A DNA stretch of 64,000 bases from Paenibacillus urinalis (GTDB lineage: Bacteria > Bacillota > Bacilli > Paenibacillales > Paenibacillaceae), in the NCBI RefSeq assembly GCF_028747985.1, contig NZ_CP118108.1, forward strand, positions 2,733,501-2,797,500. The letters run 5' to 3'. Within the stretch, counting starts at the first letter, position 1; each line of letters starts with the position of its first letter. Position numbers and translations under genes: made by a program. This document shows, piece after piece, positions 29,047 to 36,656 of the stretch. The notes under the pieces were generated by a model. That model made no database searches, was not told the DNA's origin, and was given only the letters and a program-made list of their open reading frames with translations.

Positions 29047-29484
29047 TCATCTTTTCAAAACAAGCGGTCCCATCTCTTGCATAGTGGTACGTCCCCATTG
29101 CTCAATAAGCTTGCAATAACTTTCCGCATCATGCATCTGCGCGGCCATATCGGCGATTGTCATCGACCAGGCCACCTTGGGAAGAGGCTGCGCATCCGCC
29201 AGCCTTCGAATCCCCTTGTTGCGTCCTGGTCCTTGGGCCGCATCCTGGCGAATCATCTCCGTGGTGTGGCCTTTTTCCAGGTATTTTCGCAGTTCGGTTT
29301 GCACCCAGACATACAATTCATCGCTGTAGCCCTCATGTTGAACCATGTGGCATGCGACGGTGAGAAAATGAACCCGTCCGTAATCGGGATCCGTGAACTC
29401 GAGTGCCAAAAATTCGCTGAAAATCGATTCGCAGGTCTTCTCCCCAGTATGAACGGCGCCGCACTTTGTGCATGTTTCAGACAC
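29047..29484 (-). CDS. DUF5946-like protein
   Basis: A 145-residue cytoplasmic protein. The GTG at 29484 is chosen, with AAAGGAGGTG before it. The N-terminus has the zinc-knuckle-like pair CTKCGAVHTGEKTC, followed by FSEFLALEFTDPDYGRVHFL and CHMVQHEGYSD, a pattern I recognise from the DUF5946 family. The molecular role is unknown. Its base composition is visibly richer in G and C than the surrounding toxin remnants, which suggests a different origin. Confidence 0.65.
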   Translation of the reverse strand: MSETCTKCGAVHTGEKTCESIFSEFLALEFTDPDYGRVHFLTVACHMVQHEGYSDELYVWVQTELRKYLEKGHTTEMIRQDAAQGPGRNKGIRRLADAQPLPKVAWSMTIADMAAQMHDAESYCKLIEQWGRTTMQEMGPLVLKR

Positions 29485-29640
29485 AAATAACACCTCCTTT
29501 CACATCCATTGATAGACGCATAAGTTTGGAATGTGATGAATTAGGCTACCATTTATTCTGCTGCCCGTTAGTGGAGCGAAGAGCTTCCACACGGTAGCCA
29601 TTAAGCATTCAACTATCGTTTCCCGTTAGCGTAACGTTGT

Positions 29641-30015
29641 TCAGTACTTTTCAAGTTCTTGATCCAAATCGTTTAGCAGTACGTTAACCGTAAGAACAGC
29701 TGAATCATTTCTATTCCAAAAAATTGATGGCTTATACTGGTCTTCCTCAATACCTGGTAACCACTCATTGATAAACTCATCTAAAGAGATACTCTGTGCT
29801 TTATAATTAGACCACTCTTCAAAAGCACAATATTCCGCAAATTCTCTCTTTGGCCAGAATGGAATCATCATGCTTCCATCGTCGTCTGAAGTCATTGCCC
29901 ATCCGTCATCATACAATCCCCAAACTTCTTCAAAATCAACAACCTTCTTAATAAAATACTCGTATCGAATATTCGCGGGAAGTTTTATAACTGCTTCGAA
30001 TTCTTTATGATTCAA
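29641..30015 (-). CDS. DUF2750-like protein, possible immunity protein
   Basis: Acidic cytoplasmic protein of 124 residues. The TTG at 30015 is used because TAGGAGAAG lies nine bases before it and no ATG is nearby. The pattern KLPANIRYEYFIKKVVDFEE, VWGLYDDGWAMTSDDDG and FWPKREFAEYCA fits the DUF2750 family, members of which often sit in toxin-immunity neighbourhoods. No toxin gene lies directly upstream, so it could be an orphan immunity gene. The motif CCCGTTAG abuts its stop codon and reappears upstream at 30048. Confidence 0.65.
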   Translation of the reverse strand: MNHKEFEAVIKLPANIRYEYFIKKVVDFEEVWGLYDDGWAMTSDDDGSMMIPFWPKREFAEYCAFEEWSNYKAQSISLDEFINEWLPGIEEDQYKPSIFWNRNDSAVLTVNVLLNDLDQELEKY

Positions 30016-30315
30016 AATTATCTTCTCCTAGTGATTAAACTAAAGTTTCCCGTTAGTTTAGCAAGCAAGACTAATCCGGTTAGCGTAATGGTTCGCCGAG
30101 GATTGTGAAAAAGAAGACGTTTTGAGTCTTGGTACTTCCCCAAATTAGTCGACACCCTGCAAGCTCTAACCTGCGATGCAACCTTTTTAATAACATCCAT
30201 AAATTCAACTAAGAGCTGATTGTAGCTTTGTTCCAATCCAATTGACTAGGCTGATTATTTGTTTTAACATCAAGCATTCCAATTTTGCATTATCCTTAAA
30301 AACAGCAGTATAAAT
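30016..30315. other. Gap with short repeat motif and no clear gene
   Basis: Three hundred bases holding one TCCCGTTAG motif (30048) and a 72-codon minus-strand frame of unconvincing composition. No domain is recognised; it may be decayed coding sequence. Confidence 0.4.
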
Positions 30316-30924
30316 CTATTCTTTAATTTCTTTTGCTACATTTTTTAGATAATCAATATTTACATCTTCAAAGACTGTATTTATCGTATATGCATATTTT
30401 TCAGAAATTAAATGAATAGCTCTTCTATATTCCCCATTAATATAGACAGCTTTAAAACCATTAATTTCTCCAGTTGTTACTTTTGCATCAGGGTAAATTC
30501 CAGAAGTATAGAATGCAACTGCTGAATCCGGAGATATATTTAATGGTACTTGCATAATATCAACAGCTGATCCACTGTTTAAAATATAGTTTGCTCTAGC
30601 TTCAAGTTGATCTTCTCCAAGCTCAGTAACATAACTTCCTAATAGTTTAACAATTGGATTATTTGTTGTTGCCCTAGAATAATTTGAGGTGGCATTTGAA
30701 TTAGCTAAGTCTAACGGTATATGAATTTCATCACTTGGCACTGTATTAATAGGTTTAATCGTAACATTCGTGTTTTTTTCTTGTTCATGCGAATCTTCCA
30801 AATTAGACTTCTCAGCTATACTCGTATTATATTTACCCTCTGCTGCGAAAGTTTGATAAGTATAAGTGCTTCCTCCAACTAACAATCCTGCCACAAGAAC
30901 AGCACCTACAATTTTTTTCTTCAT
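30316..30924 (-). CDS. Secreted protein with possible DUF4367-like C-terminus
   Basis: Exported protein of 202 residues. The signal peptide is KKKIVGAVLVAGLLVGGSTY and ends near residue 28. A Glu/Asn/Thr-rich linker follows, then a compact C-terminal domain (about 85-202) with INGFKAVYINGEYRRAI and AYTINTVFEDVNIDYLKNVA. Its layout recalls DUF4367-type domains, which end in a helix after an Ile/Thr strand pair; this is tentative. AAAGGGGAAC precedes the ATG. It stands alone in an AT-rich stretch. Confidence 0.65.
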   Translation of the reverse strand: MKKKIVGAVLVAGLLVGGSTYTYQTFAAEGKYNTSIAEKSNLEDSHEQEKNTNVTIKPINTVPSDEIHIPLDLANSNATSNYSRATTNNPIVKLLGSYVTELGEDQLEARANYILNSGSAVDIMQVPLNISPDSAVAFYTSGIYPDAKVTTGEINGFKAVYINGEYRRAIHLISEKYAYTINTVFEDVNIDYLKNVAKEIKE

Positions 30925-31247
30925 AATTAAGTTCCCCTTTAAGTATTTTTTCCTCTAATTCCAGTATTATTATAGTCCTTATAATTTTATTAGTTATTAT
31001 TAATATAGTCAATTTTAAAGTGAAATTATATAGCATTTCGAACCTGTTTTAAGTACAGAGGCATTAATGGCAAGCTATACGAAATAAAAATCATCAGTAA
31101 AAATACTACAAAGAATCAGACCCACAAAATCAACTTGTGGAGTTAGGATAAAGAAAAATTAATTATTCAGAAAAACATATTAACATCTAGAAAATTGTGT
31201 TTAATTAGGTTATATTTAAACCCAACACTAATAAGGGTGGGAAATTA

Positions 31248-31670
31248 ATGAAAAACAAAAAAAACTACGCCATTTTAATCGCTTCGACTTCTCTAGCTGC
31301 AATCTTACTGGTCTCATTACCACAAGTTTATGCAGCTGATAATACTCCTGTAAACACAATAATTACTGAGAATAAAAATACACTATATATAGAATCCAAT
31401 ATCCAAAAGGGATTTCCTGTTCCATCCAATGCATTAAAAACTGAATCTGGTTCTTATAATGCCGATTTATTAGTAGAAAGATATGAACTTGAAGGATTAA
31501 AATTTGAGAATAGTATACCCGAAGAGTATGTTAATGAAATAGTTAAACAGGGTTGGAAAGAGATAAAAGAAGAGCAAATGGGAGGAATGAGAGTTTTTAG
31601 TAAAGATGGCGAAAAAGTTAATATTGTTACTCAAAATGGATTTTTCCAAATTTGCAAAGAAATTAAGTAA
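31248..31670 (+). CDS. Small secreted protein of unknown function
   Basis: A 140-residue exported protein of no recognised family. A signal peptide covers about 1-29 (ILIASTSLAAILLVSLPQVYA). The mature part is acidic and ends in a compact segment (VNEIVKQGWKEIKEEQ, then MRVFSKDGEKVNIVTQNGFF) that looks like a single small alpha/beta domain. GGGTGGG precedes the ATG and a strong terminator lies 90 bases after the stop. It is the only plus-strand gene with clear expression signals inside the island. Confidence 0.7.
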   Translation: MKNKKNYAILIASTSLAAILLVSLPQVYAADNTPVNTIITENKNTLYIESNIQKGFPVPSNALKTESGSYNADLLVERYELEGLKFENSIPEEYVNEIVKQGWKEIKEEQMGGMRVFSKDGEKVNIVTQNGFFQICKEIK

Positions 31671-31760
31671 CCATCATTGATTTTATAAAGGAGTCAAGCT
31701 CAATTTTCACCTAACAGAGAGTCCATCTAACACTATTTGCTAGTAAACTAAATCTAACAT

Positions 31761-31797
31761 GAAAAGATCGATTCAATAAGAATCGATCTTTTCATTT
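31761..31797 (+). terminator. Terminator of the small secreted protein gene
   Basis: A perfect 14-bp stem (GAAAAGATCGATTC) with a five-base loop and a short T-rich tail. Confidence 0.85.
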
Positions 31798-31824
31798 GTC
31801 CCGGTATGTATTTATTAAACTAAC

Positions 31825-32019
31825 CTGCCCGTTAGCTTAATGAAATAGCTGTAGAATTCAGTTAGATATTTATCTAATCGGTAATCGGAACATGTTCTTG
31901 TCAATTTCGGCAATCGGTACAAGTTCTTGTCCTTGACTCGGGACACGAACTTGTACCGATAAAACAAAAAAGCCGCTAAAATAGCGACTTCAATGGGAAT
32001 ATGTTCTTGTCCCTCGACA
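31825..32019. repeat. Dispersed repeat, copy c (longest)
   Basis: About 195 bp from CTGCCCGTTAGC to GTCCCTCGACA. It has the same parts as copy b, plus the left segment shared with copy a (TTAATGAAATAG). Its right end cuts the immunity gene at 32020. The hairpin GTCGCTATTTTAGCGGC with a minus-strand T-run can act as a terminator. Confidence 0.88.
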
Positions 32020-32229
32020 ATCTCCGATGTTTCAATAAGTGTTTCCGTAGGATGATCGTATACATGAATTAGATTCCATCCTCGAAGAAATACGTTAGTA
32101 CTTTCTAGTTCTACTTTAATTTTTTCCATAATAGAACAAGTTTTCTTTCGTCCTTAAAGAGAACACATCGCCTACCCGTGGTTTTTTTCTGCTTTTCTTT
32201 TGTAATAATAGTTCAGTAAACTCCTCCAT
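32020..32229 (-). pseudogene. Imm26-like immunity gene, frameshifted and truncated
   Basis: It starts 13 bases after the GIY-YIG toxin stop, with GAGGTGGG before the ATG at 32229. The first 33 codons read MEEFTELLLQKKSRKKPRV then GDVFSLRTKENLFYYG, like the Lys-rich opening and VGDVF strand of Imm26. One extra A in a run near 32129 shifts the frame; the next frame continues with VELESTNVFLRGWNLIHVYD. The gene is then cut by dispersed repeat copy c. The product is unlikely to be functional. Confidence 0.6.
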
Positions 32230-32242
32230 AGTATCACCCACC

Positions 32243-32644
32243 TCATTGTTTCTTAAACCACTGTTCTGCCCAATTCATAGCTGATCCATACCATGTTCGA
32301 TATGTCCCAATACTTCTCATTGCGTTTTGGAATTGAGGGTTTAGATTTCTCGCATAAGTCTCAATTGCTCTCGCTTGTCTTCTTTGTACTGGAGTTTCAG
32401 TTATTACTTCTAGTGTATCAAATCTTCCACCATGCTCTTTTGCTCTTCTCACTGTATCATTGGTTATACCCACGTACACCCTCTCTCCATCTTTAATTCC
32501 ATAGTATACATAACTATTTTTTGGACCATAAGACCAATCGCGACAAGAGTCTTGGTTATGAGTCCAAATATGCAGATTAGAGACATAGTACGTATGGAAA
32601 TCTTTTACTCTAAAATTATAGACTGATGTATGCTCTTTTTTCAC
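32243..32644 (-). pseudogene. Headless polymorphic toxin: HINT end plus GIY-YIG nuclease tip
   Basis: About 133 codons, with no signal or start context. Residues 8-31 (VYNFRVKDFHTYYVSNLHIW) are the last strands of a HINT/intein-like pretoxin domain. The tip has YVYYGIKDGERVYVGITND, followed by RRAKEHGG, the GIY-YIG core with the Arg/His positions expected, and then an Arg-rich helix (PVQRRQARAIETYARNLNP). It should be a DNA- or RNA-cleaving tip that self-releases through HINT in the intact protein. The preceding carrier is missing; an unrelated plus-strand frame begins at the junction. Confidence 0.75.
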
Positions 32645-32794
32645 CTCAACGTAACGGAATATAGTTATTTAGGGTATAAGATTCAAGCATTGCATGTGCG
32701 TACAGGCATATTAGAGGAATATCATACGATGGTGATGAGGGTTAAGTTCTTTGAAGGTGTACCGCCCGATTCATTCGGCACTGGGTGGAGGTAA
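32645..32794 (+). other. Possible plus-strand gene tail
   Basis: Fifty codons free of stops, opposite to the toxins, ending TAA: LGYKIQALHVRTGILEEYH and MRVKFFEGVPPDSF are protein-like. No start, no family recognised. It begins exactly where HINT similarity ends, so it probably marks a recombination junction. Confidence 0.3.
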
Positions 32795-32837
32795 AAGAAA
32801 GACCTTGAGGATTACCGCCCCCAAGGTCAAGTTAATA

Positions 32838-33149
32838 TTATAGTTTTGATTTAACAGCAGTAACTGATTCTTCAATATATTTCTTAAGTTCAACTACTGT
32901 GCGGCAAATTTTTTGGTATATTGGTTTTTCCCATTCAAAATCCTCAATTATCACAACTCTGAAATGTCCATCCTTAGAGAAAGAGGGAAACCATCCAATA
33001 TCAATAATAAATCTATTATCATAATTAACTTGAAATAAGTCTTCTTTCAAATTATCGAGCTGATTTTCTATTGAATCATGCTCGTCTATTTGTATATCAT
33101 TATAGACAATTTTCCCTGGCTCAAAATTAACATTTTTGAACAAAATCAT
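32838..33149 (-). CDS. Candidate immunity protein of the second HINT-linked toxin
   Basis: A 103-residue acidic cytoplasmic protein five bases after the toxin frame. The first ATG (33149) is very close to AGGAGCG; a TTG at 33143 has better spacing and may be the true start. The pattern LKEDLFQVNYDNRFIIDIGW and PSFSKDGHFRVVIIEDFEWE recalls a widespread small partner family of HINT/RHS toxins, but no name is assigned. The gene is intact although its toxin has lost its carrier. Confidence 0.6.
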   Translation of the reverse strand: MILFKNVNFEPGKIVYNDIQIDEHDSIENQLDNLKEDLFQVNYDNRFIIDIGWFPSFSKDGHFRVVIIEDFEWEKPIYQKICRTVVELKKYIEESVTAVKSKL

Positions 33150-33154
33150 CGCTC

Positions 33155-33664
33155 CTATTTTAATAGTTTATTGTATTCGGCTTGAGTAATAGGATGACCG
33201 TGTATAGTCCCACCACTATACTCGACTCGAACATATTGAGTTTCGACACCCTCACTAGCCCCAATGACTTTATCGAATTTCATTACCTTCCAAGTCTTCC
33301 CATTGGTTACTTGAGTACCATTTTCCCATACGTTTCTTTCAAGTGCCTCGACGTCTGTTCCTAACACATATTTAGCAGGACCACTTTTGGTTGATATAAC
33401 GGTGTCTTTCCATGTCATATTCTTTGAAGCAAAATGCTTGTAACCATGAGCGGTCCACTCGCAATTAGAATTGTGAACCCAAATCCCAAGGTCACTGACA
33501 AAGTAAGTATGGAACTCATCAACCGTCATGTTGTAAACCGTTACCTGTTTGTGTTTGTGCAACAGTTCGATGCTGTCAATCTTGAGTGTATTCCCATCAC
33601 TCTGAACAAGCAAGTCTCCGACCTTGAGGTCTTTGACATACGTCCATCCCTTGCCTTCTACCCG
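33155..33664 (-). pseudogene. Headless HINT-linked toxin tip
   Basis: The frame is open from about 33664 and starts in the middle of a HINT domain (EGKGWTYVKDLKVGDLLVQ, then VTVYNMTVDEFHTYFVSDLG and WVHN). The tip is about 105 residues, with TAHGYKHFASKNMTWKDTVI at its start and GGTIHGHPITQAEYNKLLK at its end. The layout resembles small RNase-type tips that begin with a Gly-His and end in a basic helix; the catalytic residues are not certain. No promoter or secretion signal is left. Confidence 0.65.
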
Positions 33665-33766
33665 TTATAGGTCGATTCAATCACTTGGTCGCCCACATGG
33701 ACAAAAAGCCTTCGACCTCTGCAGCGGCTCTACCTTTCTCATTAAATTAAGGCATCTGAATACAAT

Positions 33767-33807
33767 AAAAATAACAAGGTCAGTTTAACTGACCTTGTTA
33801 TTTTTTT
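33767..33807. terminator. Bidirectional terminator
   Basis: A perfect 16-bp inverted repeat (AATAACAAGGTCAGTT) with one unpaired base and T-runs on both strands; it ends the metzincin-associated gene pair on the minus strand. Confidence 0.9.
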
Positions 33808-33812
33808 GAGAT

Positions 33813-34469
33813 TTACTTCAAATTGTACTTTTCCATGATTTGAGAATAGAATTCTTCGTACTGTTGTGACTGATCTCCAATAGATTGACGTTCTGATTCA
33901 CTTTGAATTCTGCTCACTGAATTCTCTTTATGATTGAGACTAAATTTACCCAGATTATCATTAATAATGCTGTAATCTCCAAAGGTATTTTTCATTAAGA
34001 AAATTATACTTTGGTCACCCTTCTGAAGTTCTACATAACCATCACTTGTTAATTTAGTATCACCGTCTAAACTAACTGGCTCAATTATTGAAATTGTTTC
34101 CTGTTCTTCAGAGAATTCTTCAGGTTTCTTTAAGATCTTATCGATTTTTATTTCAGTCAAAGTATAAAAATCTTGTATTGCTCCATCATCATAATTGGTT
34201 ATTACATGCTTTCTGTTTTCAAAAGTTTCAGTCGGTGTTCCAACAATAATTAATTCCGCTACTTGATCAAGATTATCGACAGTATTAAAACGAATTGAAT
34301 TTGTGCTAATAGAAACAGTATTTGAATAAGTAGGTTCTTCTTCTACTAAACTCGCTCCTGTATCTATTGAATTTGTATTTGAATTCATGTTTAAAGTCCA
34401 CACAAATGTAGACAAGATAATAACTAGTAAAATTGAAAAGAAGATTATATTTCGTCGATTTCGTATCAT
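33813..34469 (-). CDS. Membrane-anchored protein of unknown function, partner of the metalloprotease
   Basis: A 218-residue protein with an uncleaved-looking N-terminal helix (IIFFSILLVIILSTFVWTL) and an extracytoplasmic part. The latter has strands such as AELIIVGTPTETFENRKHV and FYTLTEIKIDKILKKPEEF, then a Gln/Ser-rich tail. The fold resembles secreted proteins whose expression carries an LIVGTP-like first strand; no domain name is assigned. GGATGAGG precedes the ATG. It follows the metalloprotease gene by 20 bases and shares its terminator, so the two form an operon; it could be an inhibitor or an anchor, but this is speculation. Confidence 0.7.
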   Translation of the reverse strand: MIRNRRNIIFFSILLVIILSTFVWTLNMNSNTNSIDTGASLVEEEPTYSNTVSISTNSIRFNTVDNLDQVAELIIVGTPTETFENRKHVITNYDDGAIQDFYTLTEIKIDKILKKPEEFSEEQETISIIEPVSLDGDTKLTSDGYVELQKGDQSIIFLMKNTFGDYSIINDNLGKFSLNHKENSVSRIQSESERQSIGDQSQQYEEFYSQIMEKYNLK

Positions 34470-34489
34470 TTTTTCCTCATCCTTTCTAC

Positions 34490-35080
34490 TTAATTACCCC
34501 ATTTATTTCTAATAGAAATAATATCGTAAGATGTCGGGCCAATATTTTGAACTCCCTGTCTCATAACTGAATTTATGGTTGAGTTATCCGGAACATGATC
34601 TTGTGCTAAAGAATGTCCAATTTCATGAGTAGCATTTGAGACAATTTGTTGGCGAGTAAGTCCGAATTTCTCTATATTATTATGATATATTGATACATTA
34701 CTATAGGCCCAGGTCTCATTCGCAGTTGCTGCAATGTATCCCCCTGTACTTGTTCTTTTAAATCCTTCTTGCTGACCAAGCCGAGTTGCTATAGAAGTTA
34801 CACCTACATAATATTTATCCGGCGTTCCATTTGCATTCAATACTCTAGTAATATTCACAGAATCTGCCGTGTCGTTCCAGCTAAAACGAGCATCATCATA
34901 AGCTGATACATATCCATATGAGCTAACTGACTCTGTATAATAAGCTGTGAAATTTGCACTCGGTCGTCCACCTGAAAAAGAAAGTGCAGTTGCCTCTACA
35001 GAAAAAAGGGAGGACGCTAAAGGAATAGAAACAAGACACAGTATGAGTTTTCTTATTGTTTTTTTGTTTGTACTTAACAT
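34490..35080 (-). CDS. Secreted metzincin-like zinc metalloprotease
   Basis: Exported protease of 196 residues. A signal peptide covers about 1-32 (LILCLVSIPLASSLFSVEATA). The zinc-binding motif is HEIGHSLAQDH near residue 155, i.e. HExxHxxAxxH, where the usual Gly is Ala, and SVMRQG follows in the Met-turn position. This matches matrixin-like M10/M57 enzymes without a propeptide switch. AAAGGGTG precedes the ATG. It is the first gene of a two-gene operon inside the toxin island; the substrate is unknown. Confidence 0.8.
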   Translation of the reverse strand: MLSTNKKTIRKLILCLVSIPLASSLFSVEATALSFSGGRPSANFTAYYTESVSSYGYVSAYDDARFSWNDTADSVNITRVLNANGTPDKYYVGVTSIATRLGQQEGFKRTSTGGYIAATANETWAYSNVSIYHNNIEKFGLTRQQIVSNATHEIGHSLAQDHVPDNSTINSVMRQGVQNIGPTSYDIISIRNKWGN

Positions 35081-35220
35081 AAAAACACCCTTTCTAAAGT
35101 ATTATGCAAAATTTATTTCTTGGAACCAGTATTGTAGAACCCCCCTCCTTTTCTACAATTTTACAATAATATAAATATATTATAAATAGAAAACGTTTTC
35201 AACTAGTAAATAGATTTTTA

Positions 35221-35296
35221 CGAACTTATACCGATAACATAAAAAAAGTCACTAAAATAGCGACTTTCAATGGGAATATGTTCTTGTCCCCCGACA
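35221..35296. repeat. Dispersed repeat, copy d (partial)
   Basis: About 76 bp: ACTTATACCGATAACA, the CACTAAAATAGCG hairpin, and ATGTTCTTGTCCCCCGACA. It abuts the truncated end of an IS3-type OrfA. Confidence 0.82.
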
Positions 35297-35789
35297 TTAA
35301 ACGTTCCTGTTCACGAACCCAAGCGTACACCTGCTGATAAGATACACCGTACTTTTCCATCGCTTTTTGATAATCCAAATTATTAGCGATTGTATATTGT
35401 GCAATTTCAATGCGTTCTTCAAAAGTTGTTTTACGTCCTTTGTTCATATGAGATAGTGCTTTTCCCTTACGTGTAGATTTCAATTCTATCTCATTAGTAT
35501 ACTTGATAGCAGCAAGCTTCAATTCCTTTGAATATGATTTCCACGTATTCGATTCTTTTAACCCATCCAAACCATCTGCTTCATATTTTCTTATCCAATC
35601 CTTAACCGTACCCTTGCTAATTCTAAGCTGTTTTGATTCATAGTTTGGATTTGACCTACGTTCAAGACAACGCTGAACGGCTTGTAATTTTACTTCTAAG
35701 GAAATAGGACTTCTTTTTGACATTAGAAAAACTCCCATCATTGTAGCGGTAGAAGTTTTTTTCTACTATCTACTATGATGGGAGCATAT
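35297..35789 (-). mobile_element. IS3-family fragment carrying OrfA only
   Basis: OrfA starts at 35723 (GGGAG before it) and encodes two helix-turn-helix units (SISLEVKLQAVQ-like opening, LRISKGTVKDWIRKYEADG, then YGVSYQQVYAWVREQE). The frame is cut at MS by repeat copy d, so OrfB is missing. The element end is visible at 35770-35789 as TGATATGCTCCCATCATAG (minus strand). The left inverted repeat is CTCCCATCAT with ATGATGGGAG. It was inserted within a copy of the dispersed repeat, whose other half is at 35790. Confidence 0.75.
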
Positions 35790-35823
35790 CAACTTTCAAT
35801 GGGAATATGTTTTTTCCCCGACA
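35790..35823. repeat. Dispersed repeat, copy d' (partial, other side of the IS fragment)
   Basis: AACTTTCAATGGGAATATG, then a decayed CTTGTCC and CCCCGACA. With copy d it brackets the IS3 fragment, pointing to insertion into, or recombination between, repeats. Confidence 0.75.
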
Positions 35824-35848
35824 AATCGCAAGTGGCTCTAAGGCAATA

Positions 35849-36490
35849 CTATTGAGATAAATGATTCTGGGCTTTTCGGAATAAAGAAAGCTTCGATTTT
35901 TTGTCTTGTTCCGAATTAAGTGGTTCAGTAAACATTTTCAGCCCTTCATCTGTTACAGCATTTTTATCTAAAGCATAATCAAGAGTTTTAAATGCCTTAA
36001 TATCGATTAACATTGTTATTTCTACTGGCTTTAATTTATTTCCTGCCCTAACAATTTCCCGACATTTGAAAGCGGCTGACTCTTTGATAAATGCTTTACT
36101 TGAAAAAATCTTTTCTATAATTTCAAGTTGCTTTAAAGAAATAATGTCGCTCTTCAATGCATTGATAAACAAACTTTCAACAGCAAGGAATTTATTTTGA
36201 GAGTATTCATTTAACATTGCCTGCATAAGTTCATTTGAAAGAGAATCCAATCCAGATAGACGATGATAAAAATACGACCATACTAGATGTTCTTTTAAAT
36301 GAGGATGTATAGTCATTTTGTCTAAAACTGGATGCAAACGATTAATTGCTTGTGGTGATAACACTCTGTGCAGACCCAACTGTTCATTCAAATCCATACA
36401 TCCAAGTAGCTGATTTACTTGAAGTACCAAGTCATCACCTTGAATATGATTACCTTTCAATAGGGCAATCATTTCTTCTGTTGCTTTCAC
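35849..36490 (-). CDS. Helical protein, candidate immunity partner of the third RHS tip
   Basis: A 213-residue all-helical cytoplasmic protein with Leu-rich repeats of the form HPHLKEHLVWSYFYHRLSG and FLAVESLFINALKSDIISLK. It has no recognised family. GTG at 36490 is taken as start, though the nearest ribosome-like site, AAAGGTGGTG, is rather far; an in-frame ATG lies at 36472. It follows the broken RHS tip by 167 bases, longer than usual, so the pairing is tentative. The 166-base gap 36491-36656 has no recognisable feature. Confidence 0.5.
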   Translation of the reverse strand: MKATEEMIALLKGNHIQGDDLVLQVNQLLGCMDLNEQLGLHRVLSPQAINRLHPVLDKMTIHPHLKEHLVWSYFYHRLSGLDSLSNELMQAMLNEYSQNKFLAVESLFINALKSDIISLKQLEIIEKIFSSKAFIKESAAFKCREIVRAGNKLKPVEITMLIDIKAFKTLDYALDKNAVTDEGLKMFTEPLNSEQDKKSKLSLFRKAQNHLSQ

Positions 36491-36656
36491 TTAAAGAATA
36501 CACCACCTTTATTATTATTAACATCACCTGTACTTATTTGGATTATTGTACCTATACCATTTCATAATTTGCGAGATTGAACTTCTTATTTGTGCTCGAT
36601 ACTGGGTTACAAGCAATGATTGAGCCCTATTTAATTCCGGTTCACCTTCAATTGGT

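Noticed and set aside
30018..30236. Minus-strand 72-codon frame between DUF2750 and the secreted protein
   Set aside because: Composition is unconvincing, it includes the CCCGTTAG motif, and no ribosome site or family is seen.
31815..32020. Minus-strand frame continuing from the Imm26-like gene through the dispersed repeat
   Set aside because: The part left of 32020 is repeat sequence, not the native end of the immunity protein.
35226..35296. C-terminal extension of the IS3 OrfA (GDKNIFPLKVAILVTF)
   Set aside because: These codons are dispersed repeat copy d joined to a truncated OrfA.
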